From Caldilineaceae bacterium bin5 (lineage in GTDB: Bacteria > Chloroflexota > Anaerolineae > Caldilineales > Caldilineaceae), in assembly GCA_002238445.1 (NCBI GenBank), contig MPML01000009.1:54365-118364 (forward strand): DNA of 64,000 nt. The letters run 5' to 3'. How positions within the stretch are numbered: position 1 is the stretch's first letter; every line of letters starts with the position of its first letter. A model generated the notes under the pieces. That model made no database searches. It was not told where the DNA came from and worked only from the letters and a program-made list of their open reading frames with translations. The translations under genes were made by a program, and so were the position numbers. This document shows, piece by piece, positions 9,922-18,762 of this stretch.

Positions 9922-9944
9922 CCTCTGAACACTGTCCATTGAAT

Positions 9945-11123
9945 ATGAAAGTTGTCGTCAACGCCCAGCTTCTGCATACGGGCAGCAATTACCGGGGCGC
10001 CGGGGTCAGCAATTACTGCCGCAACTTGTTGACCGCGCTTGCCGCAGAGGCGGGCGGGCATCAACTGATGGCCTTTGTCAATGACCGCGACTTTAGCTGT
10101 CCTCAGGGGCGTCCGGGTGTGGAACTGCGTTATACGCGCTGGCCGGCTGCGGCGCCGTTTCCCCGCATAGTCTGGGAGCAGACGGCATTGCCTGCGGCCC
10201 TGTGGACTGACCAAGCGGATCTGGTACATGGTCTGGTCAATACCTTGCCGCTAGTGACGAAGGCGCCTGGCGTGGTGACCGTCCACGACCTCAGTTTTGT
10301 ACGGCTGCCGGAGCGTTTCCCCCTCCACAAGCGGCTCTACCTGTCCAATCTGTGCCGTGCGAGCGTCAACCGGGCCAAGCGCGTGATTGCGGTCAGTAAA
10401 CAGACGGCTTCCGACTTACGGACGGAATTCGGGGTGGACAGCCGGCGCGTAGAGGTGGTGTATAATGGGGTCGGCGGGCAGTTCCGGCCTCTGCCTGCTG
10501 CGGAGGTAGAGGGTTTTCGAGAGCGCATGAGGCTGCCGGCGAGATTCTTGCTCTATGTTGGCACGTTGGAGCCGCGTAAGAATCTGCCCCATTTGCTGCG
10601 ATCTTTTGCTGGCTGGCGGGCGGCCAGTGCGACTGGGCGGGATGTAGGGTTGGTGTTGGCTGGAGCAAGAGGCTGGCACTATCAGGAGATTTTCCGTCTG
10701 GTCAGCGAGTTGGGCCTGACTTCAGACGAGTCAGGGACACCGTCAGAACAGGAGCCGGTCGTATACTTTCCGGGTTTCCTACCGGAGCAGGAGTTATGTT
10801 TGTGGTACAACGCGGCCAGCGGATTCGTCTATCCCAGTCTGTTTGAGGGGTTTGGGCTGCCGGTGTTGGAGGCGATGGCTTCGGGGACACCGGTGATTTG
10901 CAGCGACGCGCCGAGCCTGCAGGAGGTTGCGGGCGATGCGGCGCTAATCGTGCCGGCGCGGGATCAGGCGGCTCTGCAAGACGCGTTTGAGCGCCTGTTT
11001 TCGGAGCATGGCGTCGCCGATTCGTTGCGGGAGCGCGGACCCCGGCAGGCGGAACAGTTCTCCTGGGAGCGGGCCGCCGCTGAAACGATCGACGTGTACG
11101 AAACTGCATTAAACGGAGATTAG
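9945..11123 (+). CDS. Glycosyltransferase family 4
   Basis: This 392-residue GT4 enzyme begins MKVVVNAQLL with a glycine-rich loop (TGSNYRGAGVSNY). The donor-site E-x7-E motif is in SLFEGFGLPVLEAMASGTPV, and LYVGTLEPRKNLPHLL marks the first strand-helix of the C-terminal Rossmann domain. The ATG at 9945 lies 23 bases after the previous stop. An upstream in-frame start would overlap that gene by about 100 bases and is less likely. Its role is assembly of an exopolysaccharide or O-antigen-like repeat. Confidence 0.9.
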   Translation: MKVVVNAQLLHTGSNYRGAGVSNYCRNLLTALAAEAGGHQLMAFVNDRDFSCPQGRPGVELRYTRWPAAAPFPRIVWEQTALPAALWTDQADLVHGLVNTLPLVTKAPGVVTVHDLSFVRLPERFPLHKRLYLSNLCRASVNRAKRVIAVSKQTASDLRTEFGVDSRRVEVVYNGVGGQFRPLPAAEVEGFRERMRLPARFLLYVGTLEPRKNLPHLLRSFAGWRAASATGRDVGLVLAGARGWHYQEIFRLVSELGLTSDESGTPSEQEPVVYFPGFLPEQELCLWYNAASGFVYPSLFEGFGLPVLEAMASGTPVICSDAPSLQEVAGDAALIVPARDQAALQDAFERLFSEHGVADSLRERGPRQAEQFSWERAAAETIDVYETALNGD

Positions 11124-11179
11124 TGGGCAGTACAGACCACGATCTATACAACGCCAACCGCGGGCCACTGGCCACTTAA

Positions 11180-12736
11180 TTGACGCCGATGACGACAATA
11201 CAGATGAAACAGCGCAGAGGCCGCCAGGCATCCCAGCAGACCCGCGACGCGCGGCGGGCGAGCAACGGGGAAACAGGCTCTCTGGACGGCAATAGAGTGA
11301 TTGCCCTACTTGCGCGGATTCCGGCGAACTGGTGCCCGGCCCTTTTGCGCATCAGTGATTTGCTTCTGATCGTTGTGGCTTTTGTTCTGGCCTACTGGCT
11401 GCGCTACCAAGCGCAGTGGTTCCTGACAGTCGATCCGGCAAACCAGACCGAACTGATCACCTATGTGCCGTTCGGGCTGGCGCTGGTCTTTCTCCTGTTC
11501 TGTTCGTTTCAGTTTTCCAGAGTCTACGAATACAGGCGCGGCCGCCTTTGGATAGAGGAGGTCTACGCTATTGCCAGCGCGACAACGATTGGCGTTGTCG
11601 TTCTGATCGTGCTGAACCTGGCGTTTGGGCAACTCTCCTATAGCCGTCTTATCTTCCTGTACACGGCTGTGCTGGTCACGCTGCTGTTGGGCATGAGCCG
11701 TGCGGTGATCTACGCGGTGCGCGGCTATATGCGCAATCAGGGACTCGGTCTGGAACGCGTGGTGCTGGTGGGTGTGGGCGAAGTGGGGCTGATGGTCATG
11801 CGCACAATTGCGGCTCGTCCCAGCCTCGGGTACGAGCTGGTCGGCTTTCTGGATGACGATCCGAGCATCAATCAGACGGATATCGGTCGATTTCAGGCGC
11901 TGGGACCGCTGACCAACTTTTACGAGATATTGCAGAACCATGACATCGACTCGACTATCATTTGCTTGCCATGGCGGAGTCACCGGACTGTGGCGCGCCT
12001 GCTTCATCTTTGTGAAGAGAACGGTGTCGAGGCGCAGATCGTGCCGGACTTTTTCCAGTTGACGAAGAACCAGATGCAGGTGGAGCGGCTCGACGGGATT
12101 CCGCTGATCACGACGCGAGCGGTATCGATTGCGGGCTGGAATCTGTTCGTCAAGCGGGCGCTGGATGTGACCGCGGCGACGGTCTTGTTGGCCGTTGGGT
12201 TGCCGCTGGGCGCGCTGATTGCGCTTGCGGTCCGCTTCAATTCACCGGGGCCGATTATCTATTCCCAGACGCGCATAGGTCGCAGCGGGCACCCGTTCAA
12301 GATTTTCAAATTTCGTTCGATGACCGCTGATGCCGATGCACAACTTGATGAGATGGCCGAACTGAATGAGGCGTCGGGGCCGCTCTTTAAGATGCGGGAT
12401 GACCCGCGCCGCACGGCGGTAGGGCGTATACTGCGCCGCTTTAGCCTGGACGAGGTGCCGAATCTGATCAATGTTTTGCGGGGGGAGATGAGCCTTGTCG
12501 GGCCGCGCCCGAACGTGCCGGATGAGGTTGCCCAGTATAAGGACTGGCACCGCAGGCGGCTGTCGGTCAGCCCGGGGATGACGGGGCTTTGGCAGGTCAG
12601 CGGACGCAGCGATCTTACCTTCGACGAGATGGTTTTGCTCGATATTTATTACGCGGAGAATTGGAGCCTGACTTTGGATCTGGGGATTCTGCTGCGCACG
12701 ATTCCGAAGGTATTGGGCGGGGAGGGAGCGTACTGA
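11180..12736 (+). CDS. Polyprenyl-phosphate sugar-1-phosphate transferase (WcaJ/PglC type)
   Basis: This 518-residue membrane protein loads the first sugar phosphate onto undecaprenyl phosphate to start polysaccharide synthesis. It has several N-terminal hydrophobic helices, a central Rossmann-like domain (VVLVGVGEVGLMVM), one more hydrophobic segment (VTAATVLLAVGLPLGALIAL), then the catalytic bacterial sugar transferase domain with KIFKFRSM, LRRFSLDEVPNLINVLRGEM, VGPRP and PGMTGLWQVSGR. All hallmarks are intact. TTG at 11180 or ATG at 11189 could be the start. It pairs with the two GT4 genes. Confidence 0.92.
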   Translation: MTPMTTIQMKQRRGRQASQQTRDARRASNGETGSLDGNRVIALLARIPANWCPALLRISDLLLIVVAFVLAYWLRYQAQWFLTVDPANQTELITYVPFGLALVFLLFCSFQFSRVYEYRRGRLWIEEVYAIASATTIGVVVLIVLNLAFGQLSYSRLIFLYTAVLVTLLLGMSRAVIYAVRGYMRNQGLGLERVVLVGVGEVGLMVMRTIAARPSLGYELVGFLDDDPSINQTDIGRFQALGPLTNFYEILQNHDIDSTIICLPWRSHRTVARLLHLCEENGVEAQIVPDFFQLTKNQMQVERLDGIPLITTRAVSIAGWNLFVKRALDVTAATVLLAVGLPLGALIALAVRFNSPGPIIYSQTRIGRSGHPFKIFKFRSMTADADAQLDEMAELNEASGPLFKMRDDPRRTAVGRILRRFSLDEVPNLINVLRGEMSLVGPRPNVPDEVAQYKDWHRRRLSVSPGMTGLWQVSGRSDLTFDEMVLLDIYYAENWSLTLDLGILLRTIPKVLGGEGAY

Positions 12737-12803
12737 GAGTTTCTGGTTCTTAGTTTTTAGTAACCCCACTGGGACGCGGTAGTTCACTACGACTGTCCTG
12801 TAC

Positions 12804-14390
12804 TCAAACACTCTCTTGCAAAACCAAATTCATTCGCTCCGGCTGGAAGAGGCGGGGCTCCATTTCGCGCAGGTCGGGCGCTACGGCCAGTGGGAATTCG
12901 CATAGGGCGAGAACGTCCTCTTCGAGGGAGGCGCCGGGTGCGATCTCGATGACGGTCCAGCCTTCGGCATCGAGGCGCAGGACACAGCGCTCGGTGACGG
13001 CGACGACGTTCTGGCCGGTTTGGCGGGCGCGACGGCCGCTGAAGGTGACGTGCTCCACTTCGTTGACGAACTTGCGCACTCTGCCTTCGCGCTCGATGCG
13101 CAGGCGGCCATCGGCAACGTCGAGGCGTGCGCCGGCGGTGTAGGTGCCGCTGATGACGACATTCTTGGCGTTGGCGGTGATGTCTACAAAGCCGCCGACA
13201 CCGGCGGTCACGTGGGGACGGGCCGCCAGGCGAGAGACGTTGATATTGCCCTCGCGGTCGATCTGCATGAAGGAGAGGAAGCAGCGGTCGAAGCCGCCGC
13301 CCTGGAAATAACTGAACTGGTCCGGGGAGGGGATGATGGCCTGGGTGTTGGCGGAGCAGCCGAACTGGAAGCCCTGCAGCGGCATGCCGCCTACGGGGCC
13401 CTGCTCGATCACCCAGGTGACGGCACCGTCCAGGCCTTCTTCGAGGAGAACACGCGGCACCAGCGCGGAGATGCCGAAGCCGAGATTGACCGCTTCGCCA
13501 TCGCGGAGTTCGAGGGCAGCGCGGCGGGCGATCACTTTTTGCAGGCTCCACTCGGCCAGCTCGAAGCTGTCGGGCGGGACGCGCACCTCGCCGCTGATGG
13601 CCGGGTCGTAGTCGGTCTGGGTGGTCTGCATGGGGTCGGGTACGACCACGACGGCGTCGACGAGTACGCTGGGCACGCGTACGTCCTGGGCGGACAGGGT
13701 GCCGGCGGCGACGCGACGCTCGACTTGGGCGATGACGACTCCGTCATTGTTATGCGCGGCGAGGGCGACATCGTAGGCGCCAAGAAAGGCGCCCTCGCGC
13801 TCGAAGGTCAGATTGCCCAACTCGTCGGCCGTCGTTGCACGGATCAGTGCGACGTCCGGGTGCAGGGCGCGCAGGTAGAGCCATTCCTGGCCATCGAATT
13901 CCACCAGCTGAACAATTTCTGTTTGCGTGCGCTCGTTCATGCGCCCGCCCTGGCGACGGGGATCAAGGTAGGTGTCCATGCCCAGTTGCGTGAGGACGCC
14001 GGGGCGCTTGGCCGCGGCCTCGCGCAGCTGGTGGAAGATGAGGCCGCTGGGAATGTTGTAGGCTTCGACTTCGTTCTCGTAGATCATGCGCCAGATCGCG
14101 GGTGATTCCATCGACGACGGGCCCGAGGGGAGTGAGCCGGCGATCACGCGCGTCAGCAGACCGGGGCGGGCGATGTGGTCGATACCGTCGATGCCGTACA
14201 TGTCGCCGGCGGCGATTGGGTGAATGGTGGTCAGATTTTGTGGATGTCCATCTTGCACAAAACGTTCGCCGACGGCGCGCAGCAGGGCGTCGGGGCAGAG
14301 CAGCCCGCTGGACGAGTTGACGGCAACCGTCGCTGCGTCGGGGATGAGGGCTGCGGCTTCGTCCAGAGTGATAAAACGGGTGCGTGGCAT
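12804..14390 (-). CDS. Acyl-CoA:carboxylate CoA-transferase (YdiF/Pct family)
   Basis: This 528-residue protein is a fused alpha/beta class I CoA-transferase like acetate or propionate CoA-transferase. It moves CoA between an acyl-CoA and a free acid through a glutamyl-CoA intermediate. The likely catalytic Glu is residue 329 in VIEQGPVGGMP, followed by FQFGCSANTQAIIPSPDQFSY as in the family. The N-terminal GSLPSGPSS segment belongs to the alpha domain. It is convergent with the sugar transferase. A dehydrogenase gene lies upstream on the same strand. Confidence 0.88.
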   Translation of the reverse strand: MPRTRFITLDEAAALIPDAATVAVNSSSGLLCPDALLRAVGERFVQDGHPQNLTTIHPIAAGDMYGIDGIDHIARPGLLTRVIAGSLPSGPSSMESPAIWRMIYENEVEAYNIPSGLIFHQLREAAAKRPGVLTQLGMDTYLDPRRQGGRMNERTQTEIVQLVEFDGQEWLYLRALHPDVALIRATTADELGNLTFEREGAFLGAYDVALAAHNNDGVVIAQVERRVAAGTLSAQDVRVPSVLVDAVVVVPDPMQTTQTDYDPAISGEVRVPPDSFELAEWSLQKVIARRAALELRDGEAVNLGFGISALVPRVLLEEGLDGAVTWVIEQGPVGGMPLQGFQFGCSANTQAIIPSPDQFSYFQGGGFDRCFLSFMQIDREGNINVSRLAARPHVTAGVGGFVDITANAKNVVISGTYTAGARLDVADGRLRIEREGRVRKFVNEVEHVTFSGRRARQTGQNVVAVTERCVLRLDAEGWTVIEIAPGASLEEDVLALCEFPLAVAPDLREMEPRLFQPERMNLVLQESV

Positions 14391-14571
14391 CTGTAGATTT
14401 CACCTTTACGGGAGAGGCGGACACGCGCATGCGGGTAGAAGGGATCGACGCGCCCGTCGAGTAGCGATGGGTCCATTATAGCGGTACGAGCGTTTTGCAC
14501 AAGGACCAGCGGATGCGTGTCTGCTTGGGAAGGGCGCGCGCTAAAGACGGTGACGGCTGAAGATGAACGGG

Positions 14572-15780
14572 TCAGGCGCGCATACGGCGGTAGGCCTGGT
14601 CGCCGACGGCAGCGGTGGCGGCGCGGCCGATCTCGTCTGCCTGCAAGAGCGCGGCCCAGGTGTTTTCGGGGGTGACGTCAAAGGGCACGTTATCCATCAG
14701 GGGCGTCTCGGCACTGGCGGCCATGGCCGCTTTCAGAGCGGGGCCGTCGGCCGCGGTGTCGAGGGAGAGTTGGGCCAGATGGGTGGGCAGGCCGATCTCA
14801 GCACAGAATCGAGCGACCTGGACGCACTCGTCGGTGGACTGCTCCAGCGCCAGTTGGGTGAGAAGGCCCAACGCCACCATTTCGCCGTGCAGGTAGTTTT
14901 CGCGTGCGACGGGCAGGCGGGTGAAGCCCATGGCAACGGCGTGGGCGGCGGTGACACCGCCGCTTTCGAAGCCTATGCCGCTCAGCAGCGTATTGGCTTC
15001 TATCACGCGCTCGAGCGCGGGGTCGACCTCGCCGCGATAGTTGGCTTCGGCGGCGGCAATGCCATCGTCGAAGACGGTCTGTGCGCACAGTTTGGCGATG
15101 GCCTGAGCGGCGATGGTGGGCCGGCTGCCGATGACGGCGCGGCCGGCGGGGTTGCGGTAGCAGGTGCGGGCTTCGTAGCGGGTGGCGAGCGCGTCGCCCA
15201 TGCCGGCGACGAGATAGCGGACGGGCGCGGCCGCGATCAGCTGCGAATCTACCAGCACCAGCGCGGGGCTGTCCGGGAAAGACTCGCCGCCTTGGACGAT
15301 GCCTTCGTCGGAATAGACGACCGACAGGGCGGAGCAGGGCGCGTCGGTGGAGGCGATGGTGGGACAGATGACGACGGGTATTTCGAGGCGGTCGGCGACG
15401 CATTTGCCAGCGTCGAGGCATTTGCCGCCGCCGACGGCGATCAGGCTGTCGAAAGGTATGTTCTGTGCTTGCAGGCTGGCGGTGGCGCGTTCGATTTCGG
15501 AGAAGGAACACTCGCCCTCGAATATCTCGACGACGGCTTCGATCTGCATGGCGCGCAGGCCGTCCAACAGTTGGTCGCCGTGGCGGCGCAGGCCGCCGGG
15601 ACTGATGTAGACAGCGGGTCGTGTGCTGGGGACTATTGACAGGAAACGGCCGAGATGGTCTAGCAGGTCCGGCCCCTGCACGTAGCGCGCCGGCGAGATC
15701 AGGCCGACGGGAGGCATCTGCCGTCCGGTGTCCTCGAGGGAGAAGATCGGCTTGGGAGAGAAGTCGACAGTTCTTGTCAT
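14572..15780 (-). CDS. Iron-containing alcohol dehydrogenase, glycerol dehydrogenase-like
   Basis: The 402-residue protein is related to GldA, NAD-dependent and metal-dependent polyol dehydrogenases. GGGKCLDAGKCVAD forms the nucleotide-binding loop and PTIASTDAPCSALSVVYSD is a near-signature of glycerol dehydrogenases, giving the metal-binding Asp. Two further ligands are His in TAAHAVAMGFTRL and His in YLHGEMVALGLL. The start at 15780 is chosen because GAGGAGCAACACC precedes it; an upstream in-frame start at 15822 lacks this. The precise substrate is uncertain. Confidence 0.87.
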   Translation of the reverse strand: MTRTVDFSPKPIFSLEDTGRQMPPVGLISPARYVQGPDLLDHLGRFLSIVPSTRPAVYISPGGLRRHGDQLLDGLRAMQIEAVVEIFEGECSFSEIERATASLQAQNIPFDSLIAVGGGKCLDAGKCVADRLEIPVVICPTIASTDAPCSALSVVYSDEGIVQGGESFPDSPALVLVDSQLIAAAPVRYLVAGMGDALATRYEARTCYRNPAGRAVIGSRPTIAAQAIAKLCAQTVFDDGIAAAEANYRGEVDPALERVIEANTLLSGIGFESGGVTAAHAVAMGFTRLPVARENYLHGEMVALGLLTQLALEQSTDECVQVARFCAEIGLPTHLAQLSLDTAADGPALKAAMAASAETPLMDNVPFDVTPENTWAALLQADEIGRAATAAVGDQAYRRMRA

Positions 15781-15981
15781 GGTGTTGCTCCTCGGGTCTG
15801 TTGCCGGCGGCGATTGCGCCACGGTGCGGGCGGGAGGCGTGCGGGCGCGGACAGCTAAGGTGTTGGCAACATTGTCGACGGCTTCGCCCGTAAGCGCAAG
15901 GAGGGGAACGGCAGGGGATAGGGGATAGCTTAGCCCGCTAGTGCGAGGAACGAAGGTCGCTGACGGATAGAACCAAAGCAG

Positions 15982-16830
15982 TCAGAGCAGCTGTTCGTTG
16001 AGGCGGTCGGTGATGACGTCGGCGAGGCGCAGGTCGTAGTCGAGGTGGGGCGCTTCGAGGATTGTGAGGGTTGGGTGACGCCGGCGGGCGGCGGGCAGGG
16101 TCTGGGGGGGGGGCTGACGCAGGGGGGGGGCGCGGGGGGGGGAATAAGGGAGAGCGGCGGGTTTGCGGGGGGCCTGGGGGCGGGCGGCGGCCAGGATCTG
16201 GGGTAGGTCCTGACGCAGGTGGCGGCCGCGGTGCAGGAAATAGGGCAGAGCGACGATTTTGCGGGCGCCTTGGGCGGCGAGGTCGTCGACGGCGTCGGCG
16301 ATGCGGGGCTTGTTGCAGTCGAGGTAGGCTGCGGCGGCGAGAGAATAGCGGGCCTTTTCGTGCAGCCAGGCGGTCATTCGTCTGACCGGCTCGTTGGCGT
16401 ACTCCAATGGCGTGCCGTGGGCCATGACCAGGAGGGCAGCCTGTGTCCCGTTGGACGTGTTCGGCTCCGGATCGACGGCCTGCAGGCGCTCGAGGGCGAT
16501 GGCGGCCAGCTTTTCATGAAAGCCTAGACAGGCGGCGACGCGAATGGTCAGGTCGGGAAACTGGGCGGCGACTTTGGCGATATCGACGGGCAGGTCCTGC
16601 TGGACATAGACGCCGTCGATGAGGAAATAGGGTTGGACGGTGACGGAGGTTGCGCCTGCGGCCACGCATTTTGCGACGGCTTCGGCGATGGTGGGGCGGC
16701 TGAAGTTGAGGAAGCCGGCTTCGGCGATTGGCGCAACGCCGCGTTCGCGCAGGCGGGCGGCGAGCCTGATCATGGACGCGCCGCTATCGCTGTGCAGGCT
16801 GCCGTGGCCGATGAGGACTACGCCGTTCAT
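15982..16830 (-). CDS. cbiX: CbiX/SirB-type sirohydrochlorin chelatase, with suspect insertion
   Basis: The protein has two CbiX-like halves, each starting with a chelatase His motif (LIGHGS at residues 7-12, VMAHGT near 136-140). Such enzymes insert Fe or Co into sirohydrochlorin for siroheme or cobalamin. Its neighbour is a CysH-type reductase, so siroheme for sulfite reductase is a fair guess. Residues 218-249 repeat residues 186-217 but are degenerate and rich in Pro and Arg; without them the C-terminus would read normally. See the repeat entry at 16084: the annotated length of 282 is probably 32 residues too long. Confidence 0.8.
   Translation of the reverse strand: MNGVVLIGHGSLHSDSGASMIRLAARLRERGVAPIAEAGFLNFSRPTIAEAVAKCVAAGATSVTVQPYFLIDGVYVQQDLPVDIAKVAAQFPDLTIRVAACLGFHEKLAAIALERLQAVDPEPNTSNGTQAALLVMAHGTPLEYANEPVRRMTAWLHEKARYSLAAAAYLDCNKPRIADAVDDLAAQGARKIVALPYFLHRGRHLRQDLPQILAAARPQAPRKPAALPYSPPRAPPLRQPPPQTLPAARRRHPTLTILEAPHLDYDLRLADVITDRLNEQLL
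16084..16275. repeat. 96-bp in-frame tandem duplication, left unit G-substituted
   Basis: Unit 16180-16275 is normal coding sequence. Unit 16084-16179 aligns with it without gaps, and by my count 20 of 22 differences are changes to G on the plus strand, producing runs of up to nine G. This one-way bias does not look like evolution; it looks like a low-quality read tail assembled as an extra copy. Confidence 0.8.
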
Positions 16831-16916
16831 ATATTATTCAGTTTAGCATTTCCAGTTCTTAGCGGGCAATCGCGGCGGTCGCTAAAAACTGAGAACTGAC
16901 AAACCAAGAACTGCGG

Positions 16917-17642
16917 TCAGGCCTGATGGAGGCCACATTCGAGCTTGGACAGCCCGACCCAACGGCCGGCGCGCAGGTCATCGCCGGGCTGGACGGCCTG
17001 GGTGCAGGGCCAGCAGCCGATGCTGGGGTAGTTCTGCTCGTGCAGTTCGTTGTAGGGGACGTTGTGGCAACGGATGTATGCCCAGACGTCGGCTTCACTC
17101 CAGCGAACCAGGGGAGCAATCTTGACGACATTGTACTTATCGTTCCAGCGCAGAATCGGCGTGCCGGCACGGGTCGGCGACTGGTCGCGGCGCAGGGCCG
17201 ATACCCAGGCGGTGCTGCCCTGGAGGGCGTTTGCCATCGGTACGACTTTGCGGATGTTGCAGCATTTGTCCGGGTTGCTGCGGTAGAGGTCGGGGCCGTG
17301 GGATCGCTCCTGCTGGGCGACGCTCAAGTCCGGCGAAACACGGCGGAAGGGGCGGTTGTAGTGGCGCTGGGCGCGGTCGATCAGGGCCAGGGTTTCGGGG
17401 AAGAAGTAGTCGGTGTCGATGTAGAAGATGTCTACATCGGGGTTGATGCGCATGGCGATGTCGATCAAGGCCATGCCGCTGGCGCCGAAGGCTGAGCCGA
17501 TTGAAAAACCTTCACCGAACTGCTCGATCGCCCATTCGAGAATCTCTTCGGCGGATTTTTCTTCGAGGCGTTTATTGAACTGGTTGATAGAGGCCAGTTG
17601 CCAGTTATCAAACGAGAAAGTTTCCTGCGCGAGTGCAATCAC
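16917..17642 (-). CDS. cysH: Phosphoadenylyl/adenylyl-sulfate reductase (CysH type)
   Basis: The 241-residue thioredoxin-dependent reductase converts PAPS or APS to sulfite in assimilatory sulfate reduction. GSAFGASGMALIDIA is the PP-loop region, YIDTDYFFPETL follows, and DKCCNIRKV plus CWPCTQAV supply a CC...CxxC set, the [4Fe-4S]-binding pattern of APS-type reductases. The catalytic Cys lies in the C-terminal KLECGLH. A GTG at 17642 with AGAGGA upstream gives the family length; an upstream in-frame start (17753) is possible. It probably forms an operon with the chelatase 87 bases downstream. Confidence 0.88.
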   Translation of the reverse strand: MIALAQETFSFDNWQLASINQFNKRLEEKSAEEILEWAIEQFGEGFSIGSAFGASGMALIDIAMRINPDVDIFYIDTDYFFPETLALIDRAQRHYNRPFRRVSPDLSVAQQERSHGPDLYRSNPDKCCNIRKVVPMANALQGSTAWVSALRRDQSPTRAGTPILRWNDKYNVVKIAPLVRWSEADVWAYIRCHNVPYNELHEQNYPSIGCWPCTQAVQPGDDLRAGRWVGLSKLECGLHQA

Positions 17643-18444
17643 GTTCAGTTCCTCTGTATTTGCTCCTATCCAAAGCCACGGTGACGGTGTTTTTGGGTTG
17701 CCTGCGCACTGGTTAGGTGGTAGCGCATAAGAAAGATCGGCACGCCACGGCAACGGGGCTACGGATATGGGAATTTTTCTGTTTTGTAGAGAAGAGTTAG
17801 CGGGCGCTCATCGCGGTCAAATGCGTCTGAAATTGGGTAGCCCTGTCCACGCAGGGTTGACGCACGTTTATGTTGGATGAGCCTGTCAGGGAATTAACTA
17901 CAAGTACAGGAGCAACAACAGGAGGAGGTCGTACACAAGCAGCTAGAGGAGGAGGAGGTGACAATCTTGATAGTTTGGGAACGATTGGATTGTCTGCCGG
18001 GCGAGGCCGCCCGACTGGGTTGGTCATACGTTAGAATACGCATTTCCTTGTGCTCCTTCTCAGCCTGCTATTTCGGGGCATAGGTCAGGCTTTGACAACT
18101 GCTTGCTAACAGATGAAGGGCCGGCGAGGTTATTGGAGATCCTTCCGGGCCGCTTCGCCCCACTTTTGTGAGGTTGGGGCACATTATACACAAGGGTTGG
18201 GGGTGTGTCAACATCGAGAAAAGTTGGATCTGGGGTAACGTTGTCTGAACTGTGATTCTAGGGAATTTAGGGATGGCCAGGATTACGTCCAGGCTACTGG
18301 TCACGGCTTAGTTTCGTTGCGATGGATACGAAGGCGGGCTGTTTGCGCGGCTCTTTGTTGTCCGGGCGCTGGGCGGTCTCGAGGGGAAGAGCCGCGTGGG
18401 CCCCGTTTCAGTCTGAGGCGCTGGTGCGGGGCCCGGAGAGCGGG
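17643..18444. other. Long gap upstream of cysH; possible leader
   Basis: About 800 bases hold no confident gene. On the minus strand at 17694-17731 a CTTAT..GGCAACC arrangement with an internal GCGC stem vaguely recalls SAM-binding leaders, but the spacing does not fit SAM-I, so I make no riboswitch call. A single copy of the GTCTGAACTGTGATT repeat starts near 18240. A small plus-strand frame (17870-18034) is listed separately. Confidence 0.4.
17870..18034 (+). CDS. Possible 54-residue Gly/Thr-rich small peptide
   Basis: An ATG-initiated frame encodes a short peptide with an acidic start (MLDEPVREL) and a core rich in Gly, Thr and Arg, including TTSTGATTGGGRTQAARGGG. It has no convincing ribosome-binding site. 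The base composition of this patch is less GC-rich than its neighbours. No modifying enzyme for a peptide product is nearby. It may be non-coding. Confidence 0.2.
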   Translation: MLDEPVRELTTSTGATTGGGRTQAARGGGGDNLDSLGTIGLSAGRGRPTGLVIR

Positions 18445-18762
18445 TCAGTTGTCAGTGGCCAGAGGAGACGGCAGGTGGCCGAAGAAGAAGATGTCGCGCA
18501 GGCAGTTTCCGCTGGGCTGGGGGACTGTAGGCTGGTCGTCTCGAGTTGGCCACCCATGCCACCAGGCTGCGATCTCGGGATCCGGCTGTTGTGGTTGGAA
18601 GGTGCATGGGTAATAGGCAAATGGCGATTCGTCGTAGGGGCAGGGATAGAGTATGGGTTCTATGCCGACGTAGAGGACGTAGGTGAAGTATTTGCGTCCC
18701 GCTATGCCACCGAATGTGAGGCTGAGCAGCACTGTCGCCAGCAGAATGATAGTTCTTGTCAT
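18445..18762 (-). CDS. Small secreted or membrane-anchored protein, paralogue 1
   Basis: The 105-residue protein has an N-terminal hydrophobic segment (IILLATVLLSLTFGGIAG), then an exported domain with paired cysteines (YPCPYDES, YYPCTF, GNCLRD) and several Trp. Its ATG overlaps the stop of the upstream gene as TGATG, indicating translational coupling. The two proteins share spacing of a Tyr-Pro-Cys motif, a central Trp and a Cys-x-x-(D)-(I/F) motif, so they look like a tandem duplication. No known family was recognised. Confidence 0.6.
   Translation of the reverse strand: MTRTIILLATVLLSLTFGGIAGRKYFTYVLYVGIEPILYPCPYDESPFAYYPCTFQPQQPDPEIAAWWHGWPTRDDQPTVPQPSGNCLRDIFFFGHLPSPLATDN

Noticed and set aside
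12787..13551. Arg/Pro-rich frame inside the CoA-transferase gene
   Set aside because: Offset frame in high-GC coding DNA; the CoA-transferase has full domain support.
17694..17731. SAM-type riboswitch upstream of cysH
   Set aside because: CTTAT and GGCAACC are present on the minus strand but the spacing and P3 region do not fit SAM-I or SAM-IV.
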